A program made the translations under genes and the position numbers. From Pisaster brevispinus (lineage: Eukaryota; Echinodermata; Asteroidea; Forcipulatida; Asteriidae), in the NCBI GenBank assembly GCA_023634235.1, contig JAMKCF010000014.1:5531501-5595500 (forward strand): a DNA stretch of 64,000 bases. Direction: 5' to 3'. Each line of letters opens with the position of its first letter. The first letter of the stretch is position 1. Of the stretch, positions 10,742-21,967 are shown piece by piece. The notes below the pieces were generated by a model that was given only the letters and a program-made list of their open reading frames with translations, made no database searches and had not been told where the DNA came from.

Positions 10742-12003
10742 ATGATGAACCTAGGACAAGATAAAGGAATGTTTGAGATTAGTGAGCAGCGTCTTGCAGA
10801 CCAGATTAGTACTATCAAACGGAACCAGTGGTTAACACGTGTGGAGATTGAGGAGATGAAGAGGCAAGTACAAGCTGAAAGGGATAGAACGGAGATTGTT
10901 AAACACCAAGTACCGGAGGAGGCGGCTGCTGCTAGCTCGCAGAGTGAAGATGAGGGGGAACAGCCAAGAATGCGAGAAGGTCAGGACGATGATGGCATTT
11001 GCGCAGAAGATGGCGTAGAGTTTACGGCACTGATCGCTAAACACTGACAGTATATTAAATAGAGATCAGTGGTTTACGGAGGAGGAGGTGCAGATTAAGG
11101 CCAGGCTTCAAGAGGTGATGGAAGCAGCGAAGGGGTCAAACGGGTGGAGTATCCCAGCTTTGCGCCGGGTCTCAAGGAAAAGGCTGACAGAAATGTCAGC
11201 CGTGGTAAGTAAAGTCCTTGGGTCGGTAAGTACGAATAATTTATCCGAAACTAACCGTCTTATTTTTGCAGGGGCAGTTGTATTAGGGGAAAAGTTAGAG
11301 GTGAAGGCGTCACAATCAAAACAAGAAAACAGTACGCCACGGTGGAAACGTCGACTGGAGGGTCAAATTAAAGACTTGCGAAAAGATCTCAGTAGAATAG
11401 AACAAATGAATAAGCGTTTAATGAAAGGTTCATACTTATGGAATGCAATCATGACAAAGTACAACGTCAAAGGTAAGAGGGTGAGTGTTGTAATAGAGGG
11501 GATTAGGCAAAGGGTTGGGACTAAGGCTGCACAAGTGAAGAGGTATGACGACAGGGTTAGGCAATTTTATCAGAATAGGTTATTCAACACCAATCAGCGT
11601 CAGTTGTTTAACGGGAAGACGGGAAGGCTGGCAGCACGCAAGCGGGCCCGGGACCAACAGAGGCAAACACTTTCTGAGGTGGTATTTGAGACCGACCAGT
11701 ACAGCGCAACGACAAGCAGAATGGCTAATGGATGTGAAAGATGAATTGAGAGGCGTACAACAGCAAGAAGGGTTCGAGATTAACGTGGACAAGGTAAAGA
11801 GACAGGTAAAGAAAGTGCCAAATTGGAAAGCCCCGGGTCCAGCTCATGTGCATGGGTACTGGGTGAAGAACTTCCGTCGTTTGCAAGAGCGAAAGGCTCT
11901 ACAATTGCAAGACTGTCTAGTACATGATAGTTCCATGTTGGATGACTGAGGCAAGAACGGTTCTGATCATGAAGGATATCAAGAAACTGACCCCTTTTAA
12001 TTC
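10742..12003 (+). pseudogene. R2-like non-LTR retrotransposon fragment, pre-RT region
   Basis: Successive plus-strand frames make one broken protein. The first (10742-11047) has an ADQISTIKRNQWL stretch, the second (about 11040-11744) has WKRRLEGQIKDLRKDLSRIE and YDDRVRQFYQNRLFN, the third (to 11949) has KVPNWKAPGPAHVHGYWVKNF, and a fourth short piece (11938-12003) has WMTEARTVLIMKD. The last two are the conserved lead-in to reverse transcriptase in a family usually annotated as R2-like in marine invertebrates. At least three frameshifts are needed (near 11036, 11700 and 11938). The copy stops before the catalytic RT blocks, so it is a 3'-truncated, dead fragment. Family name is from memory of the motifs. 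Confidence 0.8.
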
Positions 12004-13043
12004 ATCTTTTCTCTATTTTCATACTCTTTTACAACTCAACCCAACGTAACAGAACCACTATACAATGTTCCTGATGATAAATTATCCCAATGGTTTGCAT
12101 GAAATATTGTTCCCCCACCCCAAACAAAATAATAATAAATAAGTAAAATAAAATAAATAAAAATTGATGTCCGTGCCCCCGCCGAACCCCCCCCCCCCCC
12201 CCAATATTTTGAAATCTTTTGGGATTGGACATTTCCAGAGTAAAGTGTTACATTTTATACGCTTTAATGTGATAATTTCGATGCTTTTCAAACTGTTTTT
12301 CCATTTACACGCAGACAATGTATTTGTTTTTACACTAACGCAAACTTATAAGAAATATTAAATTACATTAGGAGGGTCCTGAAAAAAGGCAAACGGAAAC
12401 TTTGCCTGAAATGCGTAGCAGTTGCGCGGCTTTCTAGTAAAAATAAGTCATATTATGAGGCGCGCTCTAACCCAATCAAAAGGCAGAATCCTCGTTAGGT
12501 GTAATATAATGGAAACTAATTACCAATCAGTTTAAGGAGAACAAATAAAACAAGTTATAGCCAATTAAAAAATAACAATTAGTAATTAAAAAGTTTCGAT
12601 CATGAAATGTAAAGAATTTTTGTCGTATCACTTATTCAACTAGAAAAATTTCGATGCCATTATTGTATAGCTTATAAAAACGCTCGAAGTACTATCCACT
12701 CTTAATAAGCGGGGCAGAATTAGAATGGTATCATGAGTGTTGTATTACGTATGCGTTTGTACTCGAATCGGGTGTAAACTAACGTTCACTATCAGTTAAT
12801 ATCTTTAACTCTATATAAGTAACTTGACCTCACGAACTATATACATGTCTCATTTATCAATTACGTTACACTGTTGATTCTTACGTATAGTGTCTTTAGA
12901 AATAATTGCAAGGGATTGACATTTAGGCTTCAAGGCTCATGTAAATTACTGGAAACCAAACAAGATAGATTGATCAGAAGACTATTAAGGATACGTTTAC
13001 TGCGTACCTTATTTTATGAGTTTGTTATTCACCCTTTTATGGA
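12004..13043. other. Noncoding stretch downstream of the fibrinogen-related gene
   Basis: AT-rich sequence with a C homopolymer near 12187-12202. The part next to 13043 should hold the 3' UTR of the minus-strand gene, but I found no exact AATAAA signal. No other gene is seen. Confidence 0.5.
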
Positions 13044-16000
13044 CTAAACTTTACTTCTAATCTTTATCTCTATAGTTTTGAGTGAGCGAGAACCCGAAAA
13101 GCCAAACCATATAATTCCTTGGGTATTGGAAGTGTTCTCATTGAAGTATCTCCCGTTCAAATTGGAGCGGTAGCAGTCTTTGTACCACCAGGCTCCGTGG
13201 TGATTCTCGGCACAGTTAGAGCTGCTACGCCCGTCGTTGTCTCTGTCTTTGGTCGTAAAGGCCTGGTTATTGTGGTATGTTAGCCCGTCTCCTGAAAGAT
13301 AACCACGTGGTCACAGTCATGAGTGTAATAAGGTGATGTTGGCAAGGTGTAACTTTCAAAAATGAATCTGGTTCTAACATAACTTAGGTATCTCAATACA
13401 GCGTGTGTTTAAGAACAAATGGATTAAGTGGTGTGGGTTTATTGGAAGGAGTGAGCTCAAATGTTTACCTTCTATACTGTAATAAAGTTCGGCTCTGTTA
13501 AACCATTAGGGCTGTATGGTTGTTATGCTTGACAAGTGTTGGTTCTGTCACTGTCACCCTATATTACTGTGTAGTGAAATACATTTAGCTCTTGATGAGT
13601 GATAGTCTCTTCGACAAAAGTATTGCATTTACAAATAATTGCTTAAACAAACAAAAACAGCTTTAATAATCTATCTCTACCCCCCCCCCCCCCGTTTCCC
13701 ACTCCCCCTCTCCCCCTCTTTCTGTCTGTCAAAATGTTCTCCTCTCAGGAGCTTATGTAAGTGTAACAGGCACTCCCTAAAATCTTGTCATTCCACTGTT
13801 AATGTCATGCAATTTAGCCCAACCCTTTCTTTGCACACTATAAATTTTCACATACACCATGCATATAAGCACACAAATACAAAAGCAAAGTGAATGGGTG
13901 GGCTCTGCATCTCTATTCATAAACAAAGTTACAAAATAAGCATAAGAATAGTTTTAAACTTTCAGGAGAAAATAGTCATAAACAATAATAGTCGAATCTG
14001 CCCCTGCAAGATACTCATTAGAATGTGCCTAGTTTTGTCGGCATTACACCGACATTTGTAGGAATCCCTGTCTAAATGAAATGATGTTGCCATATGTAAA
14101 ACATATACGAATCTTAGACAGAAATCAAGCAACTTTAAATTGCCCAAAATGCATGATGATTTATGAATTGAATGCTTTGTTGAGTCGTGGCCGCTTACCA
14201 CAAACAATAAAATTACTTATCAAGAGCAATGTAAACTGGTTGATGGGCACAGTTACCCGGTATAAAAGGTTTTTATGGAGTCCCCACCTATAACTTCTTA
14301 CCTGCATCTCCTGATGAGTAACTTCCTAAATTCAGCCTGTAGTTGTCACTCACATCAGCGATGCTGAACGAGTCATAGATGGCATACGCGGTACTGTTCT
14401 GGAGGTCTGTGAAATCTAAGCGGAGTTCGTGCTCGCCTTGAGTGGTAAGACGGTTCAAGTTGTCGTTACCGAGCCAAAACTCTCCCTCTAGATTCCCAAA
14501 GCCCCGGCTGTAGTTGGCAAAGTCCAAATAGAAATCAACACTACCGTCCTGGCGCCGCTGGAAAACCTTTCGAATAAATAACGCCCGCAATATGAACTTC
14601 TTCCCCTAATTCTTTAAACTTTGTTAATTGTTTGTTCCTATATATTTTGGTTTTTATATATTTTTAAGTTTTACATACGACGAACTTACCGTCCAGCCTC
14701 CGCCGTCTGTCTCCATATCACAGTACACTTGGAAGGGCTCGCCGGAGTCAAACGGTTTGACCGTGTACACGCCGCTCTCTGTCACACCCCTTGATAGAGC
14801 CTCCGAACAATCTTTAAAGAAGATGGCTGAGCTAACTGCAGAAAAAGTACCATATTCATTCATTCATTCATTCATAATAAGGGATAAGATAATAAGGATA
14901 AAATAATAAGGGATTCATTCATAAAGAATATTTTTTATTGAAGTATATTTAATGTCAAAACACTCTCAGATAAAAAGGCGGGTATCTTTTCAGAAGTATT
15001 TAGTAAATCAAAAATTGAAATACATTGAAATATCATTTATAATAGTTACTTATTTTGCAATTAAGTTATACGATTGGACTACCTGCACTGGTTACCAATG
15101 GACATTCTGACAATGCCGTTTGTTTCCACGTACATGTACGTTGCGCGATATGTCTGCCATGGACTAAATCTCGTCTGAGACATGTTATACATATCAATGT
15201 CGGATATCATGGTCTACGTCAGACGTATGCTCTGCAACACACATTATGGAAACAATAACAAGTCCCACATAAAAATAATCACTTTGAAAGATCAAAGTTT
15301 AACTTCCAAAATTTTACTTCCAAAATTGTTCTCGAAAATCCCTTGTTTTGGTTGAATTTGTGTTTCGGGAACCTCATCATGCCCACAACCTCACACCCTT
15401 TAACCCTATCGCTGTTGCCTCGAGGGTGCTGTTTAAAACACTGCTTAACACCATCAAATTCTACATGCACGCTTCCACACAGTACGTTTCATAACAACAT
15501 GTAATCTTTTTTAGGGTGAAGACAATTCTTGTCAAAGGTCTAAACCATGAGATATATACGATCATTCAGACCCAATTAAATAAATCTCAACCCGTCTAGT
15601 CATCCAAAAATCTGGAAGACACGATTGATTTCAGCCAGGACTGACTCTTAGCACTTCGGTCAGAGATTTCTTGTACAACTCCTATGGAATTCCTAGAGTG
15701 GTAGCTATTGATAGTCAGACATTTGCCATGGTAATTGGCTAGGTCTCAATAGGGAACTTGGACATTTTGAGATTATTGACCGAAATTTTTGGCGGAGTAC
15801 CCTACATTTGTTCACAAATGCACTGCTGACAACAGCGTCATGGCATCATTATTATTATTATTAATTGTTTTCATGGTCAGTTGTTTTACTGTACCTTTTA
15901 GTAATTCAACTATGGAAGAAACTGCTGATTGCAGCATTTCTAACTGTCGTTTCACGTTCTCTAGCTCAGAGGAAACAGATTCGTGATTGACAGAGACTGC

Positions 16001-16354
16001 AACCTGCAAATTATCCACCTTACGTGTTGTATCTTCTAACTCAGAGTACACCATGTCTTGATTATCAGAGACTGCAACCTGAAACTCATCCACCTTACTT
16101 CTTGTATCATGTAGTTCAGAGGAAACTATGCGAAGTATTTCCTGGACGGTCGTAGAGTTGCAGCCGGTACCGGAGTTCACGGGAACAGAGCGTCCGCAAA
16201 CGGGCGGGTTAATGGTGACGTGTGGCTGGCACACACATCGTTCAGTCTGGCTTGTTGCATATGGGCCGATGCTTTGCTCAGTTTGGGATCTTGCTCTCGT
16301 AGCAAACACGGCTACGAAGACCAACACGGTCATTTTTATACACTCTGGTTCCAT
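13044..16354 (-). CDS. Fibrinogen-related secreted protein (FReP), four exons
   Basis: Exons on the minus strand: 16354-15895, 14835-14690, 14566-14302 and 13291-13044, together 1119 nt or 372 residues. Every intron has GT-AG ends (donors GTACAG, GTAAGT, GTAAGA; acceptors CTGCAG, CGAAAG, TTTCAG), and phases 1, 0, 1 agree. Residues 1-24 carry a hydrophobic signal peptide; an internal Met8 is an alternative start. A short Cys-containing segment (CVCQP, VCGRS) follows, then about 75 residues of coiled coil made of three 25-residue repeats (SSELxDxxxKVD style). From about residue 154 a full fibrinogen C-terminal domain runs to the end: [26 protein letters not shown], the Ca-site [20 protein letters not shown] and LNGRY. 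Such proteins are oligomeric lectins that bind acetylated sugars in invertebrate immunity; the specific ligand is unknown. The first coding exon sits 36 bp from a SINE tail. Confidence 0.95.
13292..14301 (-). other. FReP intron 3
   Basis: A 1010-bp intron bounded by GTAAGA (14301 side) and TTTCAG (13292 side) on the minus strand. It holds a C homopolymer near 13681-13693 and a TC-rich run after it, and no coding sequence. Confidence 0.85.
14836..15894 (-). other. FReP intron 1
   Basis: A 1059-bp intron from donor GTACAG (15894 side) to acceptor TTTTTCTGCAG (14836 side) on the minus strand. It contains a short (ATTC)n tract near 14852-14873. No internal exon is evident. Confidence 0.85.
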
Positions 16355-16389
16355 TTTCCCACAAACTTAGAAGTTCTACTGATATTTTG

Positions 16390-16823
16390 TAGGCAGTATC
16401 GTAATAATATAATAATAATATATTGTATTTGTATAGCGCCTACTGCAGGCCAGCCTCTAAGCACTTAACATTCAGTATTTCCTGCAAGGTATTTGGGGCT
16501 ACGTTTGAAGTATGAGACCTACTCCTTTACATAGCACCTTGTAATGGTTTACAAGGTGCTGTGGCGCAATATGCAGCCGATCAAACCAGGAACACCGGGG
16601 CGGACCCCTTCTCTTTTCGATAAGTGCACTGGGTTCTTTTTCGTGCGTTACACAACACACGGGACCAACGGCTTTACGTCCCATCCGAAGGACGAAGCAA
16701 TCATGGTTAAGTGTCTTGCTTAAGGACACAGGTGTCACGACCGGGGCTCGAACCCACACTCTGCTGATCAGAAACACCAGAGCTTGAGTCCAGTGATCTT
16801 ATCCACTCGGCCACGACACGCCA
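16390..16823 (-). mobile_element. tRNA-derived SINE, near full length
   Basis: On the minus strand the head has an A box (GTGGCCGAGTGG) and a perfect B box (GGTTCGAGCCC), as in a Leu/Ser-type tRNA. A body with CCTTCGGATGGGACG and GGTCCCGTGT follows, and the tail contains GCGCTATACAAATAC and an (ATT)n run near 16395-16415. Pol III promoter boxes plus the simple tail define a SINE. Two more partial copies are at 25607-25870 and 28526-28688. No clear target duplication was found. The tail ends about 36 bp upstream of the FReP start codon, in the same orientation. Confidence 0.88.
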
Positions 16824-17564
16824 CAGACAAGACGGCTTATGGTTGAACTTCGCAGATATAATAGCAAACAGTTTGCTTCACTGTGTAAATAGGCTATTTT
16901 TCTTTACTGTCAGCTTTCCATTTCCTCCTTCGCTTTATACATTGTTTCTTTGTCAAACACTGAACCAAATACCCACCACAACAAAGATTGTTTTTCTGTC
17001 TAACCCTTGCCTTATAATATGGGTACGTAATCCTAGCAAGTATGAGGAACTAAACACTGTATACCAAAATTTACACTTTGCATCGAACTTTGAATACAGG
17101 GAAGGTCGAGTAGCACCAATTATACACACTAGGCTGATCTGGTTATTACAATGCTATACGTTTTAAGCTGTTCCAACCATGGAGCTAGCTCAATGTTCCA
17201 TCATAGTAGTCGGAACAGCTTTAATTGTTTTCGTCAAAATTTTAATTAGCTGTTCCGACAGGAACAGCTAATGTTTTTTGTCAAGATTTTTGTTTGTTTT
17301 CCTATAGCACAATGTTCAGTGAGAATCAAGGTAAAAGATGGGATCAGGTTCAGCATCGGGCTTTAAATTATTTTAAGAGTCAGTATTTTAAAAAAAAATC
17401 AGGTTTAGGATTGTAGTCACACTTGAAGTCAAAATAAGGATCTGTAAAGGGTGATTGCTTTTCTGTCTCAAAGTCGGACTAGCTTTAAGGTTTGGAGCGT
17501 TTATTAAAAGGAAAAAACAGAACAGTTTTTGTCTTTGTGTTAGGACAAACACCTAGTTCCTAGT
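16824..17564. other. Noncoding stretch with a small GGAACAGCT inverted repeat
   Basis: No gene seen. Copies of AGCTGTTCC and GGAACAGCT between 17166 and 17273 are arranged as inverted repeats and may be a degraded hairpin element. Confidence 0.45.
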
Positions 17565-17625
17565 TTGTTGCTGTTGCTGCTGCTGCTGCTTCTTCTGTTT
17601 CTTCTGCTTCTTCTGCATCTTCTGC
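17565..17625 (+). repeat. Imperfect trinucleotide microsatellite (CTG/CTT)
   Basis: Runs of TGC and TTC triplets for about 60 bp. No open coding context around it suggests translation. Confidence 0.8.
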
Positions 17626-17769
17626 GCTATAACAGATGACATACATTGTACAGATGACATACATTAAAACATTAGAGAACACAAGTCATAACAAATTCCA
17701 AATAAAGTTTAAACCTGCAAAGACAGACCACCGCGAAATATTGATTGGAATCTTAGTGTCCGAGCACGA

Positions 17770-17965
17770 AGCCTTTCTGAGGCATCTGAAAACAAAATTC
17801 TGTGCAACAAGGGTGATTTTGTTTCTTCTTATTTCACTAGTTTCTCTCAACTTTGATAAAATGAGCCCGAATTTTCACAGGTTTGTTATTTTATGCAAAT
17901 GTTTTGATACCAATTGAGGAAATTGATCTTTGATAATCAATTACCAAAAGTATACCCTGCCTAAA
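17770..17965 (+). mobile_element. Diverged fragment of the TTAA MITE
   Basis: The order GCATCTGAAA, GTGCAACAAGGGT, TTATTTTATGCA, TTGATACCAATTGA, ATCTTTGATAATCAATTA parallels the right half of the element at 1656-2015. The terminal inverted repeat is eroded, so it is an old copy. Confidence 0.6.
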
Positions 17966-19651
17966 ATGGATAATAAACACATACTATCCATTATAAATGT
18001 TAAATAAATATAAAAGTGCACGACTTACACGCTGGACTGAACCTGATTGGTAGCGGGATAGGAGATAAATCATGAACAAACTCATTATAGACACCTTTTA
18101 CATTATGTATTTTTATTAAACGTTAGCTCAATTTCTTTAAAAAGCCCAATTCCTCCTATATCAATCAGTTTTAGTCTGTCAACAACTCAAAGGTTCCTTC
18201 TTAACCCCTGATGGTTGTTTTTAATATTGACTAATGTCCAAAACTCTTCTAATTCATCTTATGTGACAGGTTTCATCATTACATTCTCCTCCCCAACAAC
18301 CAATGTGCCTCGGATCGTCAGTTTGGCAAAGCTGCATACAGCCCAAATCCTTCGATTTCCTCTTCTTTTAAAAATTAACCCGACAGCCAAAATCCATCTC
18401 AGTCCTCTCACAGCAGAAACCCATTATGGTCCAAATCCTTCTGGCTCCTCCTTTACTGCAATGCCCTGACAGCCCAAGTCCTCCTAATTTCTTCACCTCA
18501 GCAATTAGAGGATATTAAAAGTATGAACACTGTATCCAATTTGACTATAATTTAGTATAACATAACCTCATTTTGTTTTAGAATATATTCGGCTGTATAT
18601 AAGTTGTTAATTTTTTTTACATGCATATGCTTCCAACATAAGCAGTTTGTGTAATGGTATTTTATGTCCAGATATTAGGGTTTAAAACATCAGTGTTGAA
18701 CATCCAGCACTGACAAGGAAAACATTGAGTTCAAATCCTTTTTAGTGTAGTGAATTAGCACTAAGGATCTCCGAGTGTTACTCTCCGGTGATGAGAGGAT
18801 GAGCCTCTGGTAAAGGGGTAACTCTGTGCCGACTAAGAAGTAACAATAAACTTGTCCACTGATGATTATGTTTCCATTTATTGAGATTTGTCCAGTATTT
18901 ATTAGAAATAAAGCAACAACAAAAAACCTGGAAAAGGCAGTGAAAGACAATATTAGCCAACATTAATAATTCCATAAGGTGAGCATCTTCTAGACCTATA
19001 AGTCAGTTGACAAATTATATTGATGTGACATAGACATTAATACAAAAGATAGACTAAGCGTACATTCATGAACGTCACAGTAAAATAGATTGGGACTCAC
19101 CCAGCACCACACCAGAATAGCAATACGTCCAATGGTCTACCTAAAGTTCGACTACCTCACTGAAATAAGTTAAAGAACTCTTTCTTACTAAGGAGTTTAA
19201 GTTCCATAATTAAGACGAACATTCACATGGCTTAAATGCTAAATAAATGAACGTGCCCTAAAAGCGAATAAGATAAATTAGCGGGTAAAAGATGTGGGTC
19301 ACAGTTCACCACAACACCGAGAAATACCATTCACCGCTGTACAACTGCGAGTATGCAAACGCTACACATTGATACATTGCCTATGTACACACAATGGCTG
19401 CGAACAAAAAAGCCTATAACTTAAATCTCACATAATTTAAGGGTGTTAATGTTTGAATTTAGTATAATTATAACTACCAGTGGAATCTGTAATTGAATGA
19501 TAAAGATGATGGTTTACCTTATAACTTCCAGAAAGATAATGAATATCAAGAAACAACAGTTATTTATACCGTCTTTTCACAGCAACTGCCCTCGATCACA
19601 ATAAGACACTAGGAAAAAGGGAAAGCCACACCCAAGCCAATCAGAGGCGGG
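17966..19651. other. Noncoding stretch
   Basis: No gene, RNA or clear repeat recognised. Short frames near 18690-18975 have no domain character. Confidence 0.5.
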
Positions 19652-21642
19652 CATTGCCGTCTTAAATAAGATTTGTAATAGTCATGCTCCTATTAAAACG
19701 GTAAGAGTTAAGAATAGGTATTGTCCTTGGATGACCCCGGACATTGTTAAACTCATGTATAAAAGGGACTTTTTAAAATCTCTGTCTATTTTTAATGATT
19801 GTTCTGACACCTTGAATGACTACAGAAAAGCCAGAAACCTTGTCACCTCATTAACGAGACAATCTAAACGTGAGTATTTTGATAATGTGTCTGCTAAGTA
19901 TAAGAACAATCCCACAAAGTTATGGCGTGAGGTTCACAAAGTCACTGGTAATAGTAAATTTGTTAACACTATGGATCCTGATCTAAATTGCTCTGAAATT
20001 AATGATTTTTTGTCGACATTGGTAAAAACCATTGCAGATTCATTTAAACAAGATCCTCTTATTTGGAAGAATCCCAAATGTTCTTATAGTCTGTTTTAAT
20101 CCTGTGCCTGATGAGTCCGTTTTGAAAGCTTTACGTCATCTGAGCACTGACAGTAATCTTGATGTTTTGGACTTTGATACTAAACTTCTCAGGGTAGGTG
20201 CACTGGATATTTACAAATCTCTTTGTTATATTATCAATCTGTCTCTTAAGAGTGGTGTTATTCCAGATGATTGGAAATTCGCCCGTACCACCCCAATTTA
20301 CAAAGGGAAGGGTTGTAAGAAGGACAAAGGTAATTACAGACCTATTTCTGTTGTTTGTTATGTTGCTAAAGTTATTGAAAAGGAAGTTATGGTCCAACTA
20401 ATTGATTACCTTAATACCCATGACATGTTTACAGTTGATCAATTTGCTTTCCTTAAAAATCACTCTACTCAGTCTTGTCTGCATCGTGTTATTGATGATT
20501 TTTATGAAGCTTTTAATGAGCATGAAGTTGTTGGCTCTTTTCTTGACATATCTAAGTGCTTTGATACAATTGACCACGACCTGTTACTTTTTAAACTAGA
20601 TCAGCATGGTATTTCGGGTAATGAACTAAAGTGGTTCAAGAGCTACATTTTTAACAGAAAACAAGTGGTAAGGTGCAATGGTGATGTTTCAAGCCCAAAT
20701 GATATTTCAGTAGGAGTACCACAAAGAAGTGTTCTTGGACCGATCCTATTTTTACTTTACATCAATGACATCATACAAAGTGTTGATTCCAAGTGCACTT
20801 GTAATATTTTTGCTGATGATGTTATCATTTACACTACTGGGAGCAATATTAATGATGTTAACCATGTCTTGCAATCAAATATTGATAGCATTAGTGAATG
20901 GTATAAATGTAATTGTCTTGCCATTAACCCTGATAAAACCAAAATTATGCTTTTGAAATCTAGTCGTGTTAATAATGTAGAAAAATTGAATATTTCCATT
21001 AAGGACACTCAGCTCGAACAGGTTGATAAAGTAAGGTATTTAGGGATTGAAGTTGACGAAAACCTTACCTGGGGGTCACATGTTAGGAATGTTGTTAAGT
21101 CGGTCGCCTATAAGGTTTATTCCCTTGGTCGACTAAGACATGTCCTTAACAAGAGTCTTCTTAATACCCTGTACAAAACAACCATCCAACCGTGTCTGGA
21201 CTATGCCAGTTCTGTTTGGGGTAACTGTTCAATGACAAGTAGGAAGACTCTACTTAGACTTCAAAAAAGAGCTGCCAGGATTGTTGCTAATGATTTTGAT
21301 TATGTTAATTCTTATGGTGATGACATAATTAGAACTCTTTCTTGGCAGACTTTTGAACAGAGGAGGGATTTATTTTTAGCCTGCAATGTGTATAAATGTG
21401 TTATTGGTTTAGCCCCAGACAGACTTTGTAATAATATTGAGATGTACTTTGATAGGCATGGGTTCAACACTAGAAATGCTGATTCTCTTAATGTTGTTCT
21501 CCCTAAGCCTAACATGGAATGTTTTAAGCAATATTTTAATTATTCTGGTGCTGCTATATGGAACAAGTAACCTACTAAGGCCCAAAATGCATCGTCTATT
21601 GGTGGTTTCAAAAATATGTATAAACAAATCAATTTTTAAGTT
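19652..21642 (+). pseudogene. LINE reverse transcriptase, broken
   Basis: The plus strand reads a pre-RT region (19652-20099, with PWMTPDIVKLMYKRDFLK) and, after a frameshift near 20095, the RT proper (to 21570). RT blocks seen: KGNYRPISVV, FLDISKCFDTIDHDLL (catalytic Asp), SVGVPQRSVLGPILFLLYINDI, and FADDVIIY (catalytic Asp pair). Block QGS, nearly invariant, reads QRS here. A TAA interrupts the C-terminal part after AAIWNK, and the sense reading continues as PTKAQNASSIGGFKNMYKQ. Frameshift, the Gly-to-Arg change and the stop mark it as inactive. Confidence 0.92.
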
Positions 21643-21865
21643 TATTTTAATCCTCTTGTTGTTCTTCTCTTTTTAATTTTTGTTTATTGTATATTCTTTT
21701 TTCTATTGTATATTCTTTTTTTTCTGACTATAAGTTTATTTTTAATTAATGTTTATGCCTATTCCCATTTTTAAGACACAGGACCATAATGTAATACAGC
21801 CGTTGTGCTGATTTTTATATCCTGTATAAAGATTTTAAAATAAATAAATAAATAAATAAATAAAT
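19652..21865 (+). mobile_element. CR1/L2-like LINE, 5'-truncated
   Basis: The copy begins inside ORF2 just before the RT domain (about 19652) and ends in a (TAAA)n tract at about 21839-21865. Length and the truncated start are typical of aborted target-primed reverse transcription. No target duplication was found. It lies about 100 bp beyond the stop codon of the PAN-ApeC gene, in opposite orientation. Clade is judged from RT motifs and the simple-repeat tail and is only approximate. Confidence 0.88.
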
Positions 21866-21967
21866 ATGAATAATACATGAGGTCCTTACATTATGAAAAT
21901 GTCAAACCATATCAGTTTCAAGACGTACTCACAACTATTAAAAATAGGTTAAGCTTCATTATTATTT

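Noticed and set aside
12164..12361. Poly-Pro small protein
   Set aside because: It is read through a C homopolymer in AT-rich sequence.
16730..16823. Genuine tRNA gene on the minus strand
   Set aside because: A and B boxes are present, but the acceptor stem does not close and the sequence continues into a SINE body and tail.
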